Of a stretch of 64,000 bases of DNA, positions 27,553 to 35,689 are shown piece after piece; the stretch's first letter is position 1; every line of letters begins with the position of its first letter. Origin of the DNA: JAFDBW01 sp963723355 (GTDB lineage Bacteria > Desulfobacterota > Desulfuromonadia > Desulfuromonadales > BM103); assembly GCA_963723355.1 (NCBI GenBank), contig CAVRQQ010000002.1, positions 189,925 through 253,924 on the forward strand. Reading direction: 5' to 3'. Under the pieces are notes generated by a model, which saw only the letters and a program-made list of their open reading frames with translations, had not been told where the DNA came from and ran no database searches. Made by a program: the position numbers and the translations under genes.

Positions 27553-28506
27553 CTATTTGGCATCCTGCAGTATCCGGCGCGCCAGTTCAGTGGCACTCTG
27601 CCAGGCATCCTCAACCCGCCGGCCAAGACACCAATCACCGCAGACACCCAGCTTCAACTGTGTATCCCAGAGGCAGGGCTGCCCCAGAGCGATCTCAGTG
27701 AAAGCGTAGCGCCAGCGATGCACAAACAGCAAATTGCAGTTGCAGGCGGTTGAAGTCAGGGAGCAGAAACTCTGCAGCATGTGTTCGCCTACCCAGTCTG
27801 CCGTGTCCTCCAGATGATCTTTTGACCAATCTTTGGTCGCCTGGACAACATAGAGATTTTCATTTTGTCGCATGGGTTTGGCGCTGTTGCAAACAATCCT
27901 GCGGATGACCGGATGCTCATAGCCTGAAAGATCGGCGACATCTTCCAGCGGGGATTCTGACTGGATTGCGGCGACCCAGCAGGGTTCCATTTCGACAGGA
28001 CGAATCTGTCCAGCCAAATGCGGCTGGTCCCTGACCAGAACCAGCGCCTGTGGCGCCGGGACCGCGATAACAACCTGTTGCCAGATGCCAAGCAGGGTGT
28101 CTCCATCGTTGAATAATCGCCACCCTTCGGGGCAATGTTCCAGCCTGGCGATACGGGTCGAAGGTTGGAAGCGCAGGTCACCAAGCAACGCCCTGGTTAC
28201 GGCGCTGTTGCGCGGCAAACCGATGTATCCGCCTCGTTCATTCTTCGGCAAAAATCCTGAAGTGCCGGGCTGCCAGAGCTGCAGGACGTCGGTGGACATA
28301 TGCCTTTGCAGAAATTGTAGAAAATCCTGCGAGTCCGTTGAAAAATACGGGGCGCCGTGATCGATCCATCCCCCTGCAAAAGAACGACTGGAAAGACGGC
28401 CACCGGTGCCTTTGCTTTTATCAAAAACCGTCACCTCAGCAAACGACTGCAAATTTCTTGCAACGGTCAAACCGGCCATCCCCGCGCCGATAACTGCGAT
28501 CTTCAT
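27553..28506 (-). CDS. renalase-like FAD-dependent oxidoreductase
   Basis: 317 residues from the start at 28506, where AGGAG lies upstream; the open frame extends further to 28557 without a ribosome site. The N terminus MKIAVIGAGMAGLTVARN is the FAD dinucleotide-binding motif, followed by FDKSKGTGGRLSSRSF as in renalase and related NAD(P)/FAD amine-oxidase-like proteins. The C terminus has the second FAD contact (GVCGDWCLGRRVEDAWQSA). Bacterial renalases repair wrongly reduced dihydro-NAD(P); whether this one does so is open. Co-transcribed with the SRPBCC gene. Confidence 0.85.
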   Translation of the reverse strand: MKIAVIGAGMAGLTVARNLQSFAEVTVFDKSKGTGGRLSSRSFAGGWIDHGAPYFSTDSQDFLQFLQRHMSTDVLQLWQPGTSGFLPKNERGGYIGLPRNSAVTRALLGDLRFQPSTRIARLEHCPEGWRLFNDGDTLLGIWQQVVIAVPAPQALVLVRDQPHLAGQIRPVEMEPCWVAAIQSESPLEDVADLSGYEHPVIRRIVCNSAKPMRQNENLYVVQATKDWSKDHLEDTADWVGEHMLQSFCSLTSTACNCNLLFVHRWRYAFTEIALGQPCLWDTQLKLGVCGDWCLGRRVEDAWQSATELARRILQDAK

Positions 28507-28597
28507 GACAAATCTCCTGTCCAAATTGAGTGAAACGGTTTGCCTTCTCGGAAACAATTTGGGTTGATGGCGTCAGCATTGCTGCGCGTTGTGTTCG

Positions 28598-30169
28598 TTA
28601 CCGGTACCTGAACAGCACCACCGCGGCGGCTATCAGGCCGGCACCGGAAAGATAAACAGACCACCAGTGCTGCAGTTGTTGAAAATAGAATGCCAGTGCC
28701 AGAAAAAATATCAACCAGCAGAGGGCATGCAGATGTTTTCCGAGCCGCTCCAGCATAAATTGTCGATCAGCGCTCGCCATCCGCACCACCAGTTCGCCCT
28801 GTTCCGCCAGTTCAACCACTTTGCGGGCTTTCCTGGCAGTTATCGGCAGCTGCAGCAATTCCCTTTTCAGCTGTTCGATCGAAATTACGTCCTCTCCCAG
28901 CGCGCGCGGCAGGTTCTGTTTGAGGATTGGCAGGATGTCTTTGATGCCGTTGAAGTTTTCGATGTACTGGGTGCCGAGTCCTTCAATCAGCGAACTGACC
29001 CGCATCACGTAAATGACATCCTGCGGCAGTTTGAACGGCTGGTCGTGCAACACGTTTAAAACGCCGAAGGCGAGTTCCTGCATGCTGGAGGCATTGAGAT
29101 GATTACTATCGAAAATCTCGAATAGATTTTCGGCAACGCTGCTCAGACCACTAAAATCGGAGTCCTCGGTGAGAATTCCCATCTTGCGCGTGGCACTGAC
29201 CAACAACTCAAAATCCCTTTCATAGGCGGCTTTTACCGCATAAATCATCGCCTGGCGCATGTTCTGCGGAATCCGGCTGACCATGCCGAAATCCAGCAGG
29301 ATCAGTTTTCCATCGGGGCTGACCAGGAGATTGCCGGGGTGAGGATCGGCATGGAAGAAACCCTTGACCAACATCTGCTCGGTATAAAATAAAACAAGCT
29401 GCTGCATCAGCTCGGTGAACGTGACATTCAGCTTTTTTATCGAGGCAACATCATCGATCCGAAAACCTTCTTCAAAGCTCATCACCAGAGCATTGTCGGA
29501 GCAGTAGTCTTTATATGGGACAGGAAAGCGCACCCCCGAGTCTGCATACACCTGGCTGAAATGCTCCAGGTTGGCCAACTCCTGATGCATGCTCACTTCC
29601 TGCAGAATCACACGGGAGAAAGCCTTCAATACCGATTCGATGGAGTGCCTGGTTTGATCTGTAAACAGCGGCCTGAAGATTCTCAAAAACAGGTTCAGAA
29701 GCAGGATATCGATGCGCACCTGGAACTGAATATTTTCACGCAACAGTTTAACCGCAACAACCGCTTTGGTCTCGCGCAGTCGGGCTTTGTGCACCTGACC
29801 GATGGAAGCGCTGGCCAAGGGCTGATGATCGAAGTCGACAAACACATTGGGATCTGGAAAAGCACGACTGAAAGCCCGCAGGCGGTGATTGTCGCTCATC
29901 GGCGGCATCTTGTCATGCAGTTGCCGAAGCGCCTGCAGGTAGACCTGGTCGAAAAAATCTGCCCGGGTTGCCAACACCTGGGCCAGTTTGATGAAACTGG
30001 CACCGAGTGAACGGATATTTTCCACCAATTCAGCCGGAGTCAAAGGACGCCACAACAACCAGCGACGGCGTCGTCGAAAGAGCAGGAACACGGTTACCAG
30101 AAAACGAAAGATCAAGTAACTGCGCTGTGGACGGCAAAGATATAGAAAAAGAAAGAGTTTGCGGATCAC
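28598..30169 (-). CDS. ABC1/AarF/UbiB-family atypical kinase
   Basis: 523 residues starting at a GTG one base after the stop of the small phasin gene, so the two are translationally coupled. The family-specific N-terminal motif is seen as LGASFIKLAQVLATR (KxGQ variant KLAQ), followed by SASIGQVHKA (Ala-rich loop), HADPHPGN (catalytic loop) and LLDFGMVS (metal-binding DFG). One or two transmembrane helices close the protein (LIFFLALAFYF, then GAGLIAAAVVLF). UbiB/COQ8 members are ATPases that support isoprenoid-quinone synthesis. The Gly to Ala change in KxGQ may be worth a check. Confidence 0.9.
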   Translation of the reverse strand: MIRKLFLFLYLCRPQRSYLIFRFLVTVFLLFRRRRRWLLWRPLTPAELVENIRSLGASFIKLAQVLATRADFFDQVYLQALRQLHDKMPPMSDNHRLRAFSRAFPDPNVFVDFDHQPLASASIGQVHKARLRETKAVVAVKLLRENIQFQVRIDILLLNLFLRIFRPLFTDQTRHSIESVLKAFSRVILQEVSMHQELANLEHFSQVYADSGVRFPVPYKDYCSDNALVMSFEEGFRIDDVASIKKLNVTFTELMQQLVLFYTEQMLVKGFFHADPHPGNLLVSPDGKLILLDFGMVSRIPQNMRQAMIYAVKAAYERDFELLVSATRKMGILTEDSDFSGLSSVAENLFEIFDSNHLNASSMQELAFGVLNVLHDQPFKLPQDVIYVMRVSSLIEGLGTQYIENFNGIKDILPILKQNLPRALGEDVISIEQLKRELLQLPITARKARKVVELAEQGELVVRMASADRQFMLERLGKHLHALCWLIFFLALAFYFQQLQHWWSVYLSGAGLIAAAVVLFRYR

Positions 30170-30170
30170 A

Positions 30171-30446
30171 TCACTTGTCCAACTCTTGTTTTAACTTTTC
30201 CAGGTCATCCTTGGTTGCCAGATTTAGCTCATCGACAAGCTCTTTGAGGACGTCTTTGAGCATGCCCTTGAACTGATCTTTCTCTTTTTCGCCACGTTTA
30301 GCCATATCATCGAAGAATGTTCGCGCATTTTCTTCATTTTTTTCCAGACAGGCTTTGACCTCATCGTTACTGGTTTCGAGTTTTTCTTTAACCGCTAACG
30401 CACCGCCGAGGGCAGCGTAAAAAAGTTGCTCAAGCTTCTTATCCAT
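30171..30446 (-). CDS. small phasin-like granule-associated protein
   Basis: 91 residues, almost entirely charged amphipathic helix (KEKLETSNDEVKACLEKNEE through LEKLKQELDK), as in PHA-synthesis-regulator phasins (PhaI/PhaF N-terminal type). It probably coats PHA granules or regulates PHA, in line with the PHA island at 35.7-50.3 kb. It heads a two-gene operon with the ABC1 kinase, divergent from the MerR/B12 regulator 76 bases away. Confidence 0.7.
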   Translation of the reverse strand: MDKKLEQLFYAALGGALAVKEKLETSNDEVKACLEKNEENARTFFDDMAKRGEKEKDQFKGMLKDVLKELVDELNLATKDDLEKLKQELDK

Positions 30447-30495
30447 CAGTTAACTCCTTATTTTGAGATTGATATTCTTTTTTTGCTTGAAATAT

Positions 30496-30501
30496 TATAA
30501 T
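30496..30501 (+). promoter_or_regulatory. TATAAT -10 box before the MerR/B12 regulator
   Basis: A perfect TATAAT in a very AT-rich divergent region, 22 bases before the chosen ATG. The leader would be only about 15 bases with no clear Shine-Dalgarno. Confidence 0.4.
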
Positions 30502-30522
30502 GTTTATATTATTCAATTATAT

Positions 30523-31452
30523 ATGGATTTGTCTAGGACAAAAATAACAATTAAGCAACTCAGCCAAGAAATCGGTATCGGAGTAGATACTCTGCGAGTC
30601 TGGGAACGTCGATACGGTTTTCCGCTGCCACATCGTGATGGGCGCGGGCACCGCAGTTACACAAAGAAACATCTCGAAGAGCTGCGAGTCGTCAAGAAAC
30701 TGCAAATTTTCGGACAACGACCGAGTGCGATTTTTTCTCTTTCTCCCACAGAGAGGCACGTACTGCTTGAAAAGTTGTTGAGTACCCAGCGTCCCGAGAA
30801 CAAAAGCCTGGAGCATCTGGTCTTCGGCATGAGTCCACAGCAGATCGCTGTCGAACTAGCTGAACAGAAGAAACGGCTCGGCCTGGCAGAGTTTGTAAAA
30901 CAGACGGTGGTTCCCTTGCTGCAGATGATCGACCACGGTTGGTCGTCCGGTCGCTTGAGCATCGCCCGCGAACATCTGATTTCAGATCAGCTGGCAGCCC
31001 TCCTGAAAGTCGAGCTTTCGTCCGCGGCATGCCCTGTCCGCCCTCAGGTTCTGTTTCTGACCTTGCCCGGAGAGCGCCACAAGCTCGGTCTGCTGCTCGC
31101 TGCAGTGCAGTTCCAGCAGGCCGGTGTCCAGAGTCTCTTGCTCAACGAAGAACTGCCGCTGTCAGAAATTCCCGGGCTGGTTGCAGAACTGGCAGTGGAC
31201 GGAGTCGCTCTGTCATTCAGCAGCCACTATCCGTCGCGGCAAGCCAAGCATGACCTTCGGAGCCTACGCAAGAGCCTTAACCCGGCCATCACGATCATCG
31301 CAGGCGGGCAGGCTGTCCAGCAGGTTCCCACCATGCCGAAACTCTTGATCTGCTCCGACCTGCAACAAATTCCAAAGTTGGTCAAACTGTTACTTCAAAA
31401 GATCGAAATGGGTACTCTGGTGAAAGAGAAGGCTAAGCGATGGATTCATTGA
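30523..31452 (+). CDS. MerR-family regulator with cobalamin-binding domain (CarH/LitR-like)
   Basis: 309 residues from ATG 30523 (a TTG at 30463 is in frame but less likely). The N-terminal MerR helix-turn-helix (ITIKQLSQEIGIGVDTLRVWERRYGFPLP) is followed by a helical bundle with HGWSSGRLSIAREHL and a Rossmann B12-binding domain with GERHKLGLLLAAVQFQQAG, whose His is the expected lower ligand of cobalamin (ExH-x-x-G type). CarH-type proteins use adenosylcobalamin as a light sensor to control carotenoid or stress genes. The divergent ABC1/phasin genes or the overlapping DUF457 gene may be targets. The stop overlaps the next start by 13 bases. Confidence 0.88.
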   Translation: MDLSRTKITIKQLSQEIGIGVDTLRVWERRYGFPLPHRDGRGHRSYTKKHLEELRVVKKLQIFGQRPSAIFSLSPTERHVLLEKLLSTQRPENKSLEHLVFGMSPQQIAVELAEQKKRLGLAEFVKQTVVPLLQMIDHGWSSGRLSIAREHLISDQLAALLKVELSSAACPVRPQVLFLTLPGERHKLGLLLAAVQFQQAGVQSLLLNEELPLSEIPGLVAELAVDGVALSFSSHYPSRQAKHDLRSLRKSLNPAITIIAGGQAVQQVPTMPKLLICSDLQQIPKLVKLLLQKIEMGTLVKEKAKRWIH

Positions 31453-32450
31453 CACAATTAACACTTGGCGCCGCGGTTGGAGAAGCGGTTCTCGGACGCA
31501 AAGTCGGGCGCAAGGCTGCTCTCTGGGGGGCGGTCTGTGGTACCTTGCCCGATTTGGACGTCTTCGTTCCGTTTGGCGATCCGGTCAAGGACTTTACCTA
31601 CCATCGCAGTTTCAGCCACTCGATCTTCATCCTTACGCTGCTCACTCCGCTAATTGTCTGGCTGATTCTCAAGTTGCACCCGAATTCTCAACACGCCAGG
31701 ACCGGCTGGGTCTGGCTGGTCTGGCTTTGCTTGATCACCCATATCCTGCTCGATTGTTTTACCGTCTACGGCACGCAGATTTTCTGGCCGTTCTGGAATA
31801 ATCCGGTGGGCTGGGGCTCGATTTTTATCATTGACCCTTTCTATACCGTCCCCTTGCTGATCGGAGTTTTGTGTGCGCTGATGATGAGCCGCAACCACCC
31901 CCGGGGAGTACTGCTCAACAAAGCCGGGCTGACCTTCAGCACTCTTTACCTGGTCTGGAGTGTCGGCGCGCAAAGCTATGTAACCAGGGCCGTGGAAAAA
32001 TCCTTCGCCGCGCAAATGATTTCCTACGAAAACCTACTGGTCAGTGCCGGTCCACTTAACACCATGCTTTGGCGTATCGTCGCCACCAAATCGAATGGCG
32101 ACTATTATGAGGGCTACTATTCGTTGCTTGACGGCTCCGAGAAGGTAACCTTGACGCACCATGAGAGTGATCCGGAGCTGTTGGACGGTCTCGATAAACA
32201 CGGTCAGGTGGTCCGATTGCGCTGGTTCACCAAGGGGTTTTACAAAGTCTGGCAGAACGAGGATGCGGTGGTTATGACCGATTTGCGCATGGGCGCTGAG
32301 CCGAGCTATGTGTTCTCTTTTGTCGTTGGACACCTTGCTCCCGAGCGGGCTCTAATTCCCTCCCGCCGGCTTGCCCCTGAGAGGGACTTCGGTCAGCTGA
32401 AAAAAGCCTGGTGCCGGATCTGGTCGGAAAACATTCGCTCCTGTAGTTGA
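31440..32450 (+). CDS. YdjM/DUF457-family membrane metal-dependent hydrolase
   Basis: 336 residues. It opens MDSLTQLTLGAAVGEAVLG, followed by GTLPDLDVF and YHRSFSHSIF, the conserved Asp and His residues of the DUF457/YdjM family, with four to five transmembrane helices to about residue 180 and a soluble C-terminal region. The family is described as membrane-bound metal-dependent hydrolases; the substrate is unknown. It overlaps the MerR/B12 regulator gene, so it is probably in the same transcript. The first partial repeat (copy B) follows immediately. Confidence 0.85.
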   Translation: MDSLTQLTLGAAVGEAVLGRKVGRKAALWGAVCGTLPDLDVFVPFGDPVKDFTYHRSFSHSIFILTLLTPLIVWLILKLHPNSQHARTGWVWLVWLCLITHILLDCFTVYGTQIFWPFWNNPVGWGSIFIIDPFYTVPLLIGVLCALMMSRNHPRGVLLNKAGLTFSTLYLVWSVGAQSYVTRAVEKSFAAQMISYENLLVSAGPLNTMLWRIVATKSNGDYYEGYYSLLDGSEKVTLTHHESDPELLDGLDKHGQVVRLRWFTKGFYKVWQNEDAVVMTDLRMGAEPSYVFSFVVGHLAPERALIPSRRLAPERDFGQLKKAWCRIWSENIRSCS

Positions 32451-32458
32451 ATTACGCT

Positions 32459-32680
32459 TTCAGGCTTTTCCCCTGTAAGTCACACTGCAAGGCCGGCCCC
32501 CCTGTAAGGGGCCGGCTTATTAAGCTCCGTCGTTATTGGATGTCTCAGCAATCCGGCAAAGGAGATGCCCTCCGCAAGGAGTAAAGGCGTTTTTGCTTAC
32601 TTTTGTCGCCGCATGGACAAAAGTAAGGCGTCTGGCGGGACGCACCCCGCCGGTTCTGCTTTTGATTTTGATTTCTTAGC
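32459..32680 (+). repeat. 600-bp repeat family, partial copy B
   Basis: Matches the second half of copy A (from about 24273 onwards): CTTTTCCCCTGTAAGTCACA, a GGCCGGCCCCCC/GGGGCCGGC stem, GCCCTCCGCAAGGAG, ACTTTTGTCGCCGC...GACAAAAGT and a GGCGGG...CCCGCC stem. The left half is absent. It fills most of the gap between the DUF457 and crotonase genes. Confidence 0.8.
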
Positions 32681-32825
32681 CAAATTCATAACAGATGTAA
32701 GTCCCATGATTCTAAATAGCTACCAGTGGCATATCCACTCATCATCCGCTATACTGCATTCCTGCGACTGTAAAGACCGCTCACCGACAATCAATCGATA
32801 TCCATATCTCCAAAGGAGCTCACCC

Positions 32826-33599
32826 ATGCCCGATTCAATCCTGCTGCTGGAAAAAGACGCCGCCATCGCAACGATCACCTTCAACAACCCCAAAGCCCTC
32901 AACGCCCTGACCCTGGAGACGTTCGAGGGGCTGGAGACGCTGTTCGATGATTTGGAAAGCGATACCGAGGTCCGCGTGATCATTTTGACCGGTGCCGGTG
33001 ACAAGGCGTTTGTCGCCGGTGGCGATATCAGCCACCTGGCAAGTCTTGACGCCGATGGCGCTCGGCAATTCGCCCTGTTGGCGCAGCGTGTCATCGACCG
33101 GATCGAGACGTCTCCCAAGCCGGTGATTGCCGCGATCAACGGCTACTGCCTGGGTGGTGGCAACGAACTTGCCATGGGCTGCGACCTGCGGATTGCCGCC
33201 GACTCGGCAAAGTTCGGTCAGCCAGAGGTCAAGCTCGGCATCATCCCGGGCTTTGCCGGGACCCAGCGCTTGTCCAGGCTGATCGGCAAGGGGCGGGCCA
33301 AGGAGATGATCTTTACCGGCGAGATGATCGATGCCGATCAAGCCTGCCGGATCGGCCTGGTCAACCGGGTCGTCGCCAAGGATTGCTTGATGGAGGAAGC
33401 AAAATCCCTGGCGATGCAGATCTGCGACAAGAGCGCTTCGGCAATCAGTCTGTCCAAGGATGCGATCGACAACGGCCTGGAGATGGATTTCGCTCGCGCT
33501 GCACGTTACGAGGCGGACCTCTTCGCGCTCAGTTTTACGACCGCGGATTGCAAGGAAGGGATCAGCGCCTTCCTGGAGAAGCGTCCGGCGAAATTCTGA
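32826..33599 (+). CDS. enoyl-CoA hydratase (crotonase family)
   Basis: 257 residues from ATG 32826, which has AAGGAG eight bases upstream; the open frame runs back to 32565 through the repeat and should not be used. The oxyanion hole motifs are AFVAGGDISHLAS and YCLGGGNELAMGCD, and the two catalytic Glu are in GGNELAMG and GQPEVKLGI. This is a classical crotonase and could hydrate crotonyl-CoA in butyrate or beta-oxidation pathways. It may feed 3-hydroxybutyryl-CoA into or out of PHA, but S-specific crotonases make the wrong isomer for PHA synthase, so a catabolic role is likelier. Confidence 0.93.
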   Translation: MPDSILLLEKDAAIATITFNNPKALNALTLETFEGLETLFDDLESDTEVRVIILTGAGDKAFVAGGDISHLASLDADGARQFALLAQRVIDRIETSPKPVIAAINGYCLGGGNELAMGCDLRIAADSAKFGQPEVKLGIIPGFAGTQRLSRLIGKGRAKEMIFTGEMIDADQACRIGLVNRVVAKDCLMEEAKSLAMQICDKSASAISLSKDAIDNGLEMDFARAARYEADLFALSFTTADCKEGISAFLEKRPAKF

Positions 33600-33724
33600 G
33601 ATAACTCTGCATCGAAATATCGTCTTGCTTTGCTGGTCCTTAACTTAAAGGCTGCCTGGTTGGTTTTATCGATCGCATGGACAAAAAGCGATACAATGGC
33701 GGTATCCTGAGAACGGGAGGTCCG

Positions 33725-34009
33725 ATGAAGATAACCCGCTTCCGTATTCGCTACGCTGCCATGATCGCTGTGCCATTGGGTGTCCTGTTTGCCTGGTTAC
33801 TGGTGTACCCCTGTCTGGCGCAGACCAACGTCTCGACAATTGCCAGCCCGCCAGGCGTCAGCTCGATTAAGGTCCCACCCGGGTTTCAGGTCGTGCTTTT
33901 CGCGACCGGCCTGAATGGTCCGAGGTTTATAAATTTTGGCCCCGATGGATCGTTGTATGTCGCAGAGCGGGGCGCCAACCGCATCCTTGCCCTGGCCGGT
34001 CACTTATGA
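33725..34009 (+). pseudogene. truncated soluble sugar (PQQ-type) dehydrogenase N terminus
   Basis: Only about 95 residues: start MKITRFRIRYAAM with GGAGG upstream, a signal peptide ending in CLAQ, then VPPGFQVVLFATGLNGPRFI and FGPDGSLYVAERGANRILAL, which is the first blade of the glucose/sorbosone dehydrogenase beta-propeller. The other blades and the catalytic His are missing; the frame ends 59 bases before the second 50-bp repeat. It looks like a 5' fragment left after a deletion or rearrangement. Confidence 0.65.
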
Positions 34010-34067
34010 CCCGCACCGCTTCGTCGGTAAGTATCCTACTGTAAACCCAACGGGCTTCTGAGAACCC

Positions 34068-34117
34068 GTTGCAGTAATACTTATAGGCAAACCCCAATCC
34101 AGAAAACCCGGATGGGG
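34068..34117 (+). repeat. 50-bp dispersed element, copy 2
   Basis: Same element as 754-803 (opposite strand), 42 of 50 positions identical. It ends in a hairpin CCCC(A)ATCC...GGATGGGG, followed by TATAATTC. A second hairpin (AACGGG/CCCGTT) is immediately upstream at 34049-34070. Confidence 0.7.
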
Positions 34118-34169
34118 TATAATTCTGTTGGACATGGTAAATGATAGACAACCTAACCGCATAATGTCC

Positions 34170-35004
34170 TTATGATGATGGGTTGAAAGGAATAATGTTC
34201 GCGCTTCCCTTCTCTATGGTTCGTTGATATTGAACCGCCGGTTTACCAAAGGCCATAGCATAGCCGATCAAATGGTCCTCAGGAATATGAAGCCTGGTCC
34301 GCAATTCGGGGACCAAGTCGTTGATCGTCCACTTGACCAAGCCATTCCAGACGGTGCCAATATCCAGCGACTGTGCAAACAACTCGAAATATGAAAGTGC
34401 TATGAGGCAGTCAGGTAATGGTGAAGGTCCCCCACTCGGAGCTGAGGCAACAACCAGATGAGGTGCGCCACGAAACAGGACATCCACGCCTTTCTCTTTC
34501 CAGGCTCGCACGAAACCGGTAAAAAATGCTTTGTCTTCAGGCAACTGACCACGTGCAATGAGTTCCTCAAGCCCTCTGTAAGCTTCATCCCGTAAAACAG
34601 CGAGGTTTTCCTTGTCATCAACCACAAAGAAATGCACCTGACGCATGTTGACCCCAGTCGGTGCTTGCCAGGCAACATCGAGCGCACGTTTTATTAATTC
34701 TGGATCGAGGTTTTCATCTTGATAATGACGTACTGATCTCCGCCCCTTAATGAGAGTCTCCATTTGATATGGATCAGGGAAATTTCCCTTTTATAGATCG
34801 ACTCCGGTTTGGACTCTTGCCTAATATCGATAAAGCTGCCGTCGGGCAAATTGCTAGGCAATGTTGACATTTGATGCAGTTGCTTTCCTTGTCTGCCCCG
34901 ATACGGGGATATCCGGTTTTCAGATCGATAATATTGACCGGACAGTCTTTGGCACAAAGACCACATTGTACGCATATCTCACGCCTGACTTCAAACTTTA
35001 GCAT
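34170..35004 (-). CDS. ferredoxin-nitroreductase fusion (one extra base)
   Basis: About 278 residues. The start is at the ATG at 35004 (MLKFEVRREIC), and the frame breaks near 34790 at AAATTT; removing one base joins both parts as GNFPDPYQMETLIKGRRSV. N-terminal domain: two 4Fe-4S motifs (CVQCGLCAKDCP and CIKCQHCLAICP). C-terminal domain: nitroreductase/FMN reductase fold (IKGRRSVRHYQDE, QAPTGVNMRQVHF, FGKPAVQYQRT). Such fusions are common in anaerobes and use ferredoxin-type electrons to reduce nitro or quinone-like compounds. There is no clear partner gene. Confidence 0.85.
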
Positions 35005-35689
35005 CCACCGACTCCATACGTTTTTTGGACAATGATACAATCTTTCAAAACATATCCAAACTTAATTACGCAGCAATGAATCACAAAGAAAGAACATCAA
35101 GAAGCAATCCCTGGTGGCCATCATTTTTATTTTAACGAATGTCCTCTATCCCTCTTTTAATTAGGTACAGTTTTTTCTCTCAAAAATATTGATGTTGTCA
35201 CATTGTTGCACTTTAAATCAGTTGTTCACCAAGAGGAAGTTTTCAATGATAAAAGCTAACTTTCTGTTTGTATTCTGATGTGTTTAATCATTGCGTGCTG
35301 TTATCCTGACAGTTTGTTGACAGATTGATGCCTTCAACCTACGAGACTTGTTAAGTTTGCAGTGAGAAAATTTTTGTGATTCGCCATTGTGATGTCGATG
35401 ACCCAAATATCGTCCTGCTGTTGACTTTGTCGACTGGCACTCTACAATTTAATCTAAATATAAAAACGGAATTTTGTTGAAACTATCAGGAGATAAATCT
35501 GGCCAAGCGTAAAGATCGTAGCCATGACATTGGTAAAAATGTTGTGTTGAGGAACATGAGTCTTTACTTGGCCGTGATATAAGCTATTCCCCCAAACAGG
35601 TATTTCGTCTGCTGTTTATCACCATCTAAAGACGTTGGTCTTGCCCTCGACGACCATGTTGTCAGTCGAGTCGGTCGCAAGGAGGTTCT
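35005..35689. other. long AT-rich gene-free region with a promoter for the PHA island
   Basis: I see no gene with both a start and a recognisable product. It contains a sigma-70-like promoter (TTGACT at 35421-35426, 16-base spacer, TACAAT at 35443-35448) and a second candidate (TTGACA near 35310). A short frame AKRKDRSHDIGKNVVLRN starting at a CTG (35501) has AGGAG six bases upstream; see findings. KAS III begins at 35690 with AAGGAGG upstream. Confidence 0.6.
35421..35448 (+). promoter_or_regulatory. sigma-70-like promoter for KAS III and carboxylase genes
   Basis: TTGACT and TACAAT separated by 16 bases, about 240 bases before the KAS III start codon; a long leader would result. Confidence 0.45.

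Noticed and set aside
34060..34130. c-di-GMP (GEMM) riboswitch suggested by GGCAAACC
   Set aside because: The remaining conserved core of that riboswitch (such as the GCAAAGCC segment) is absent.
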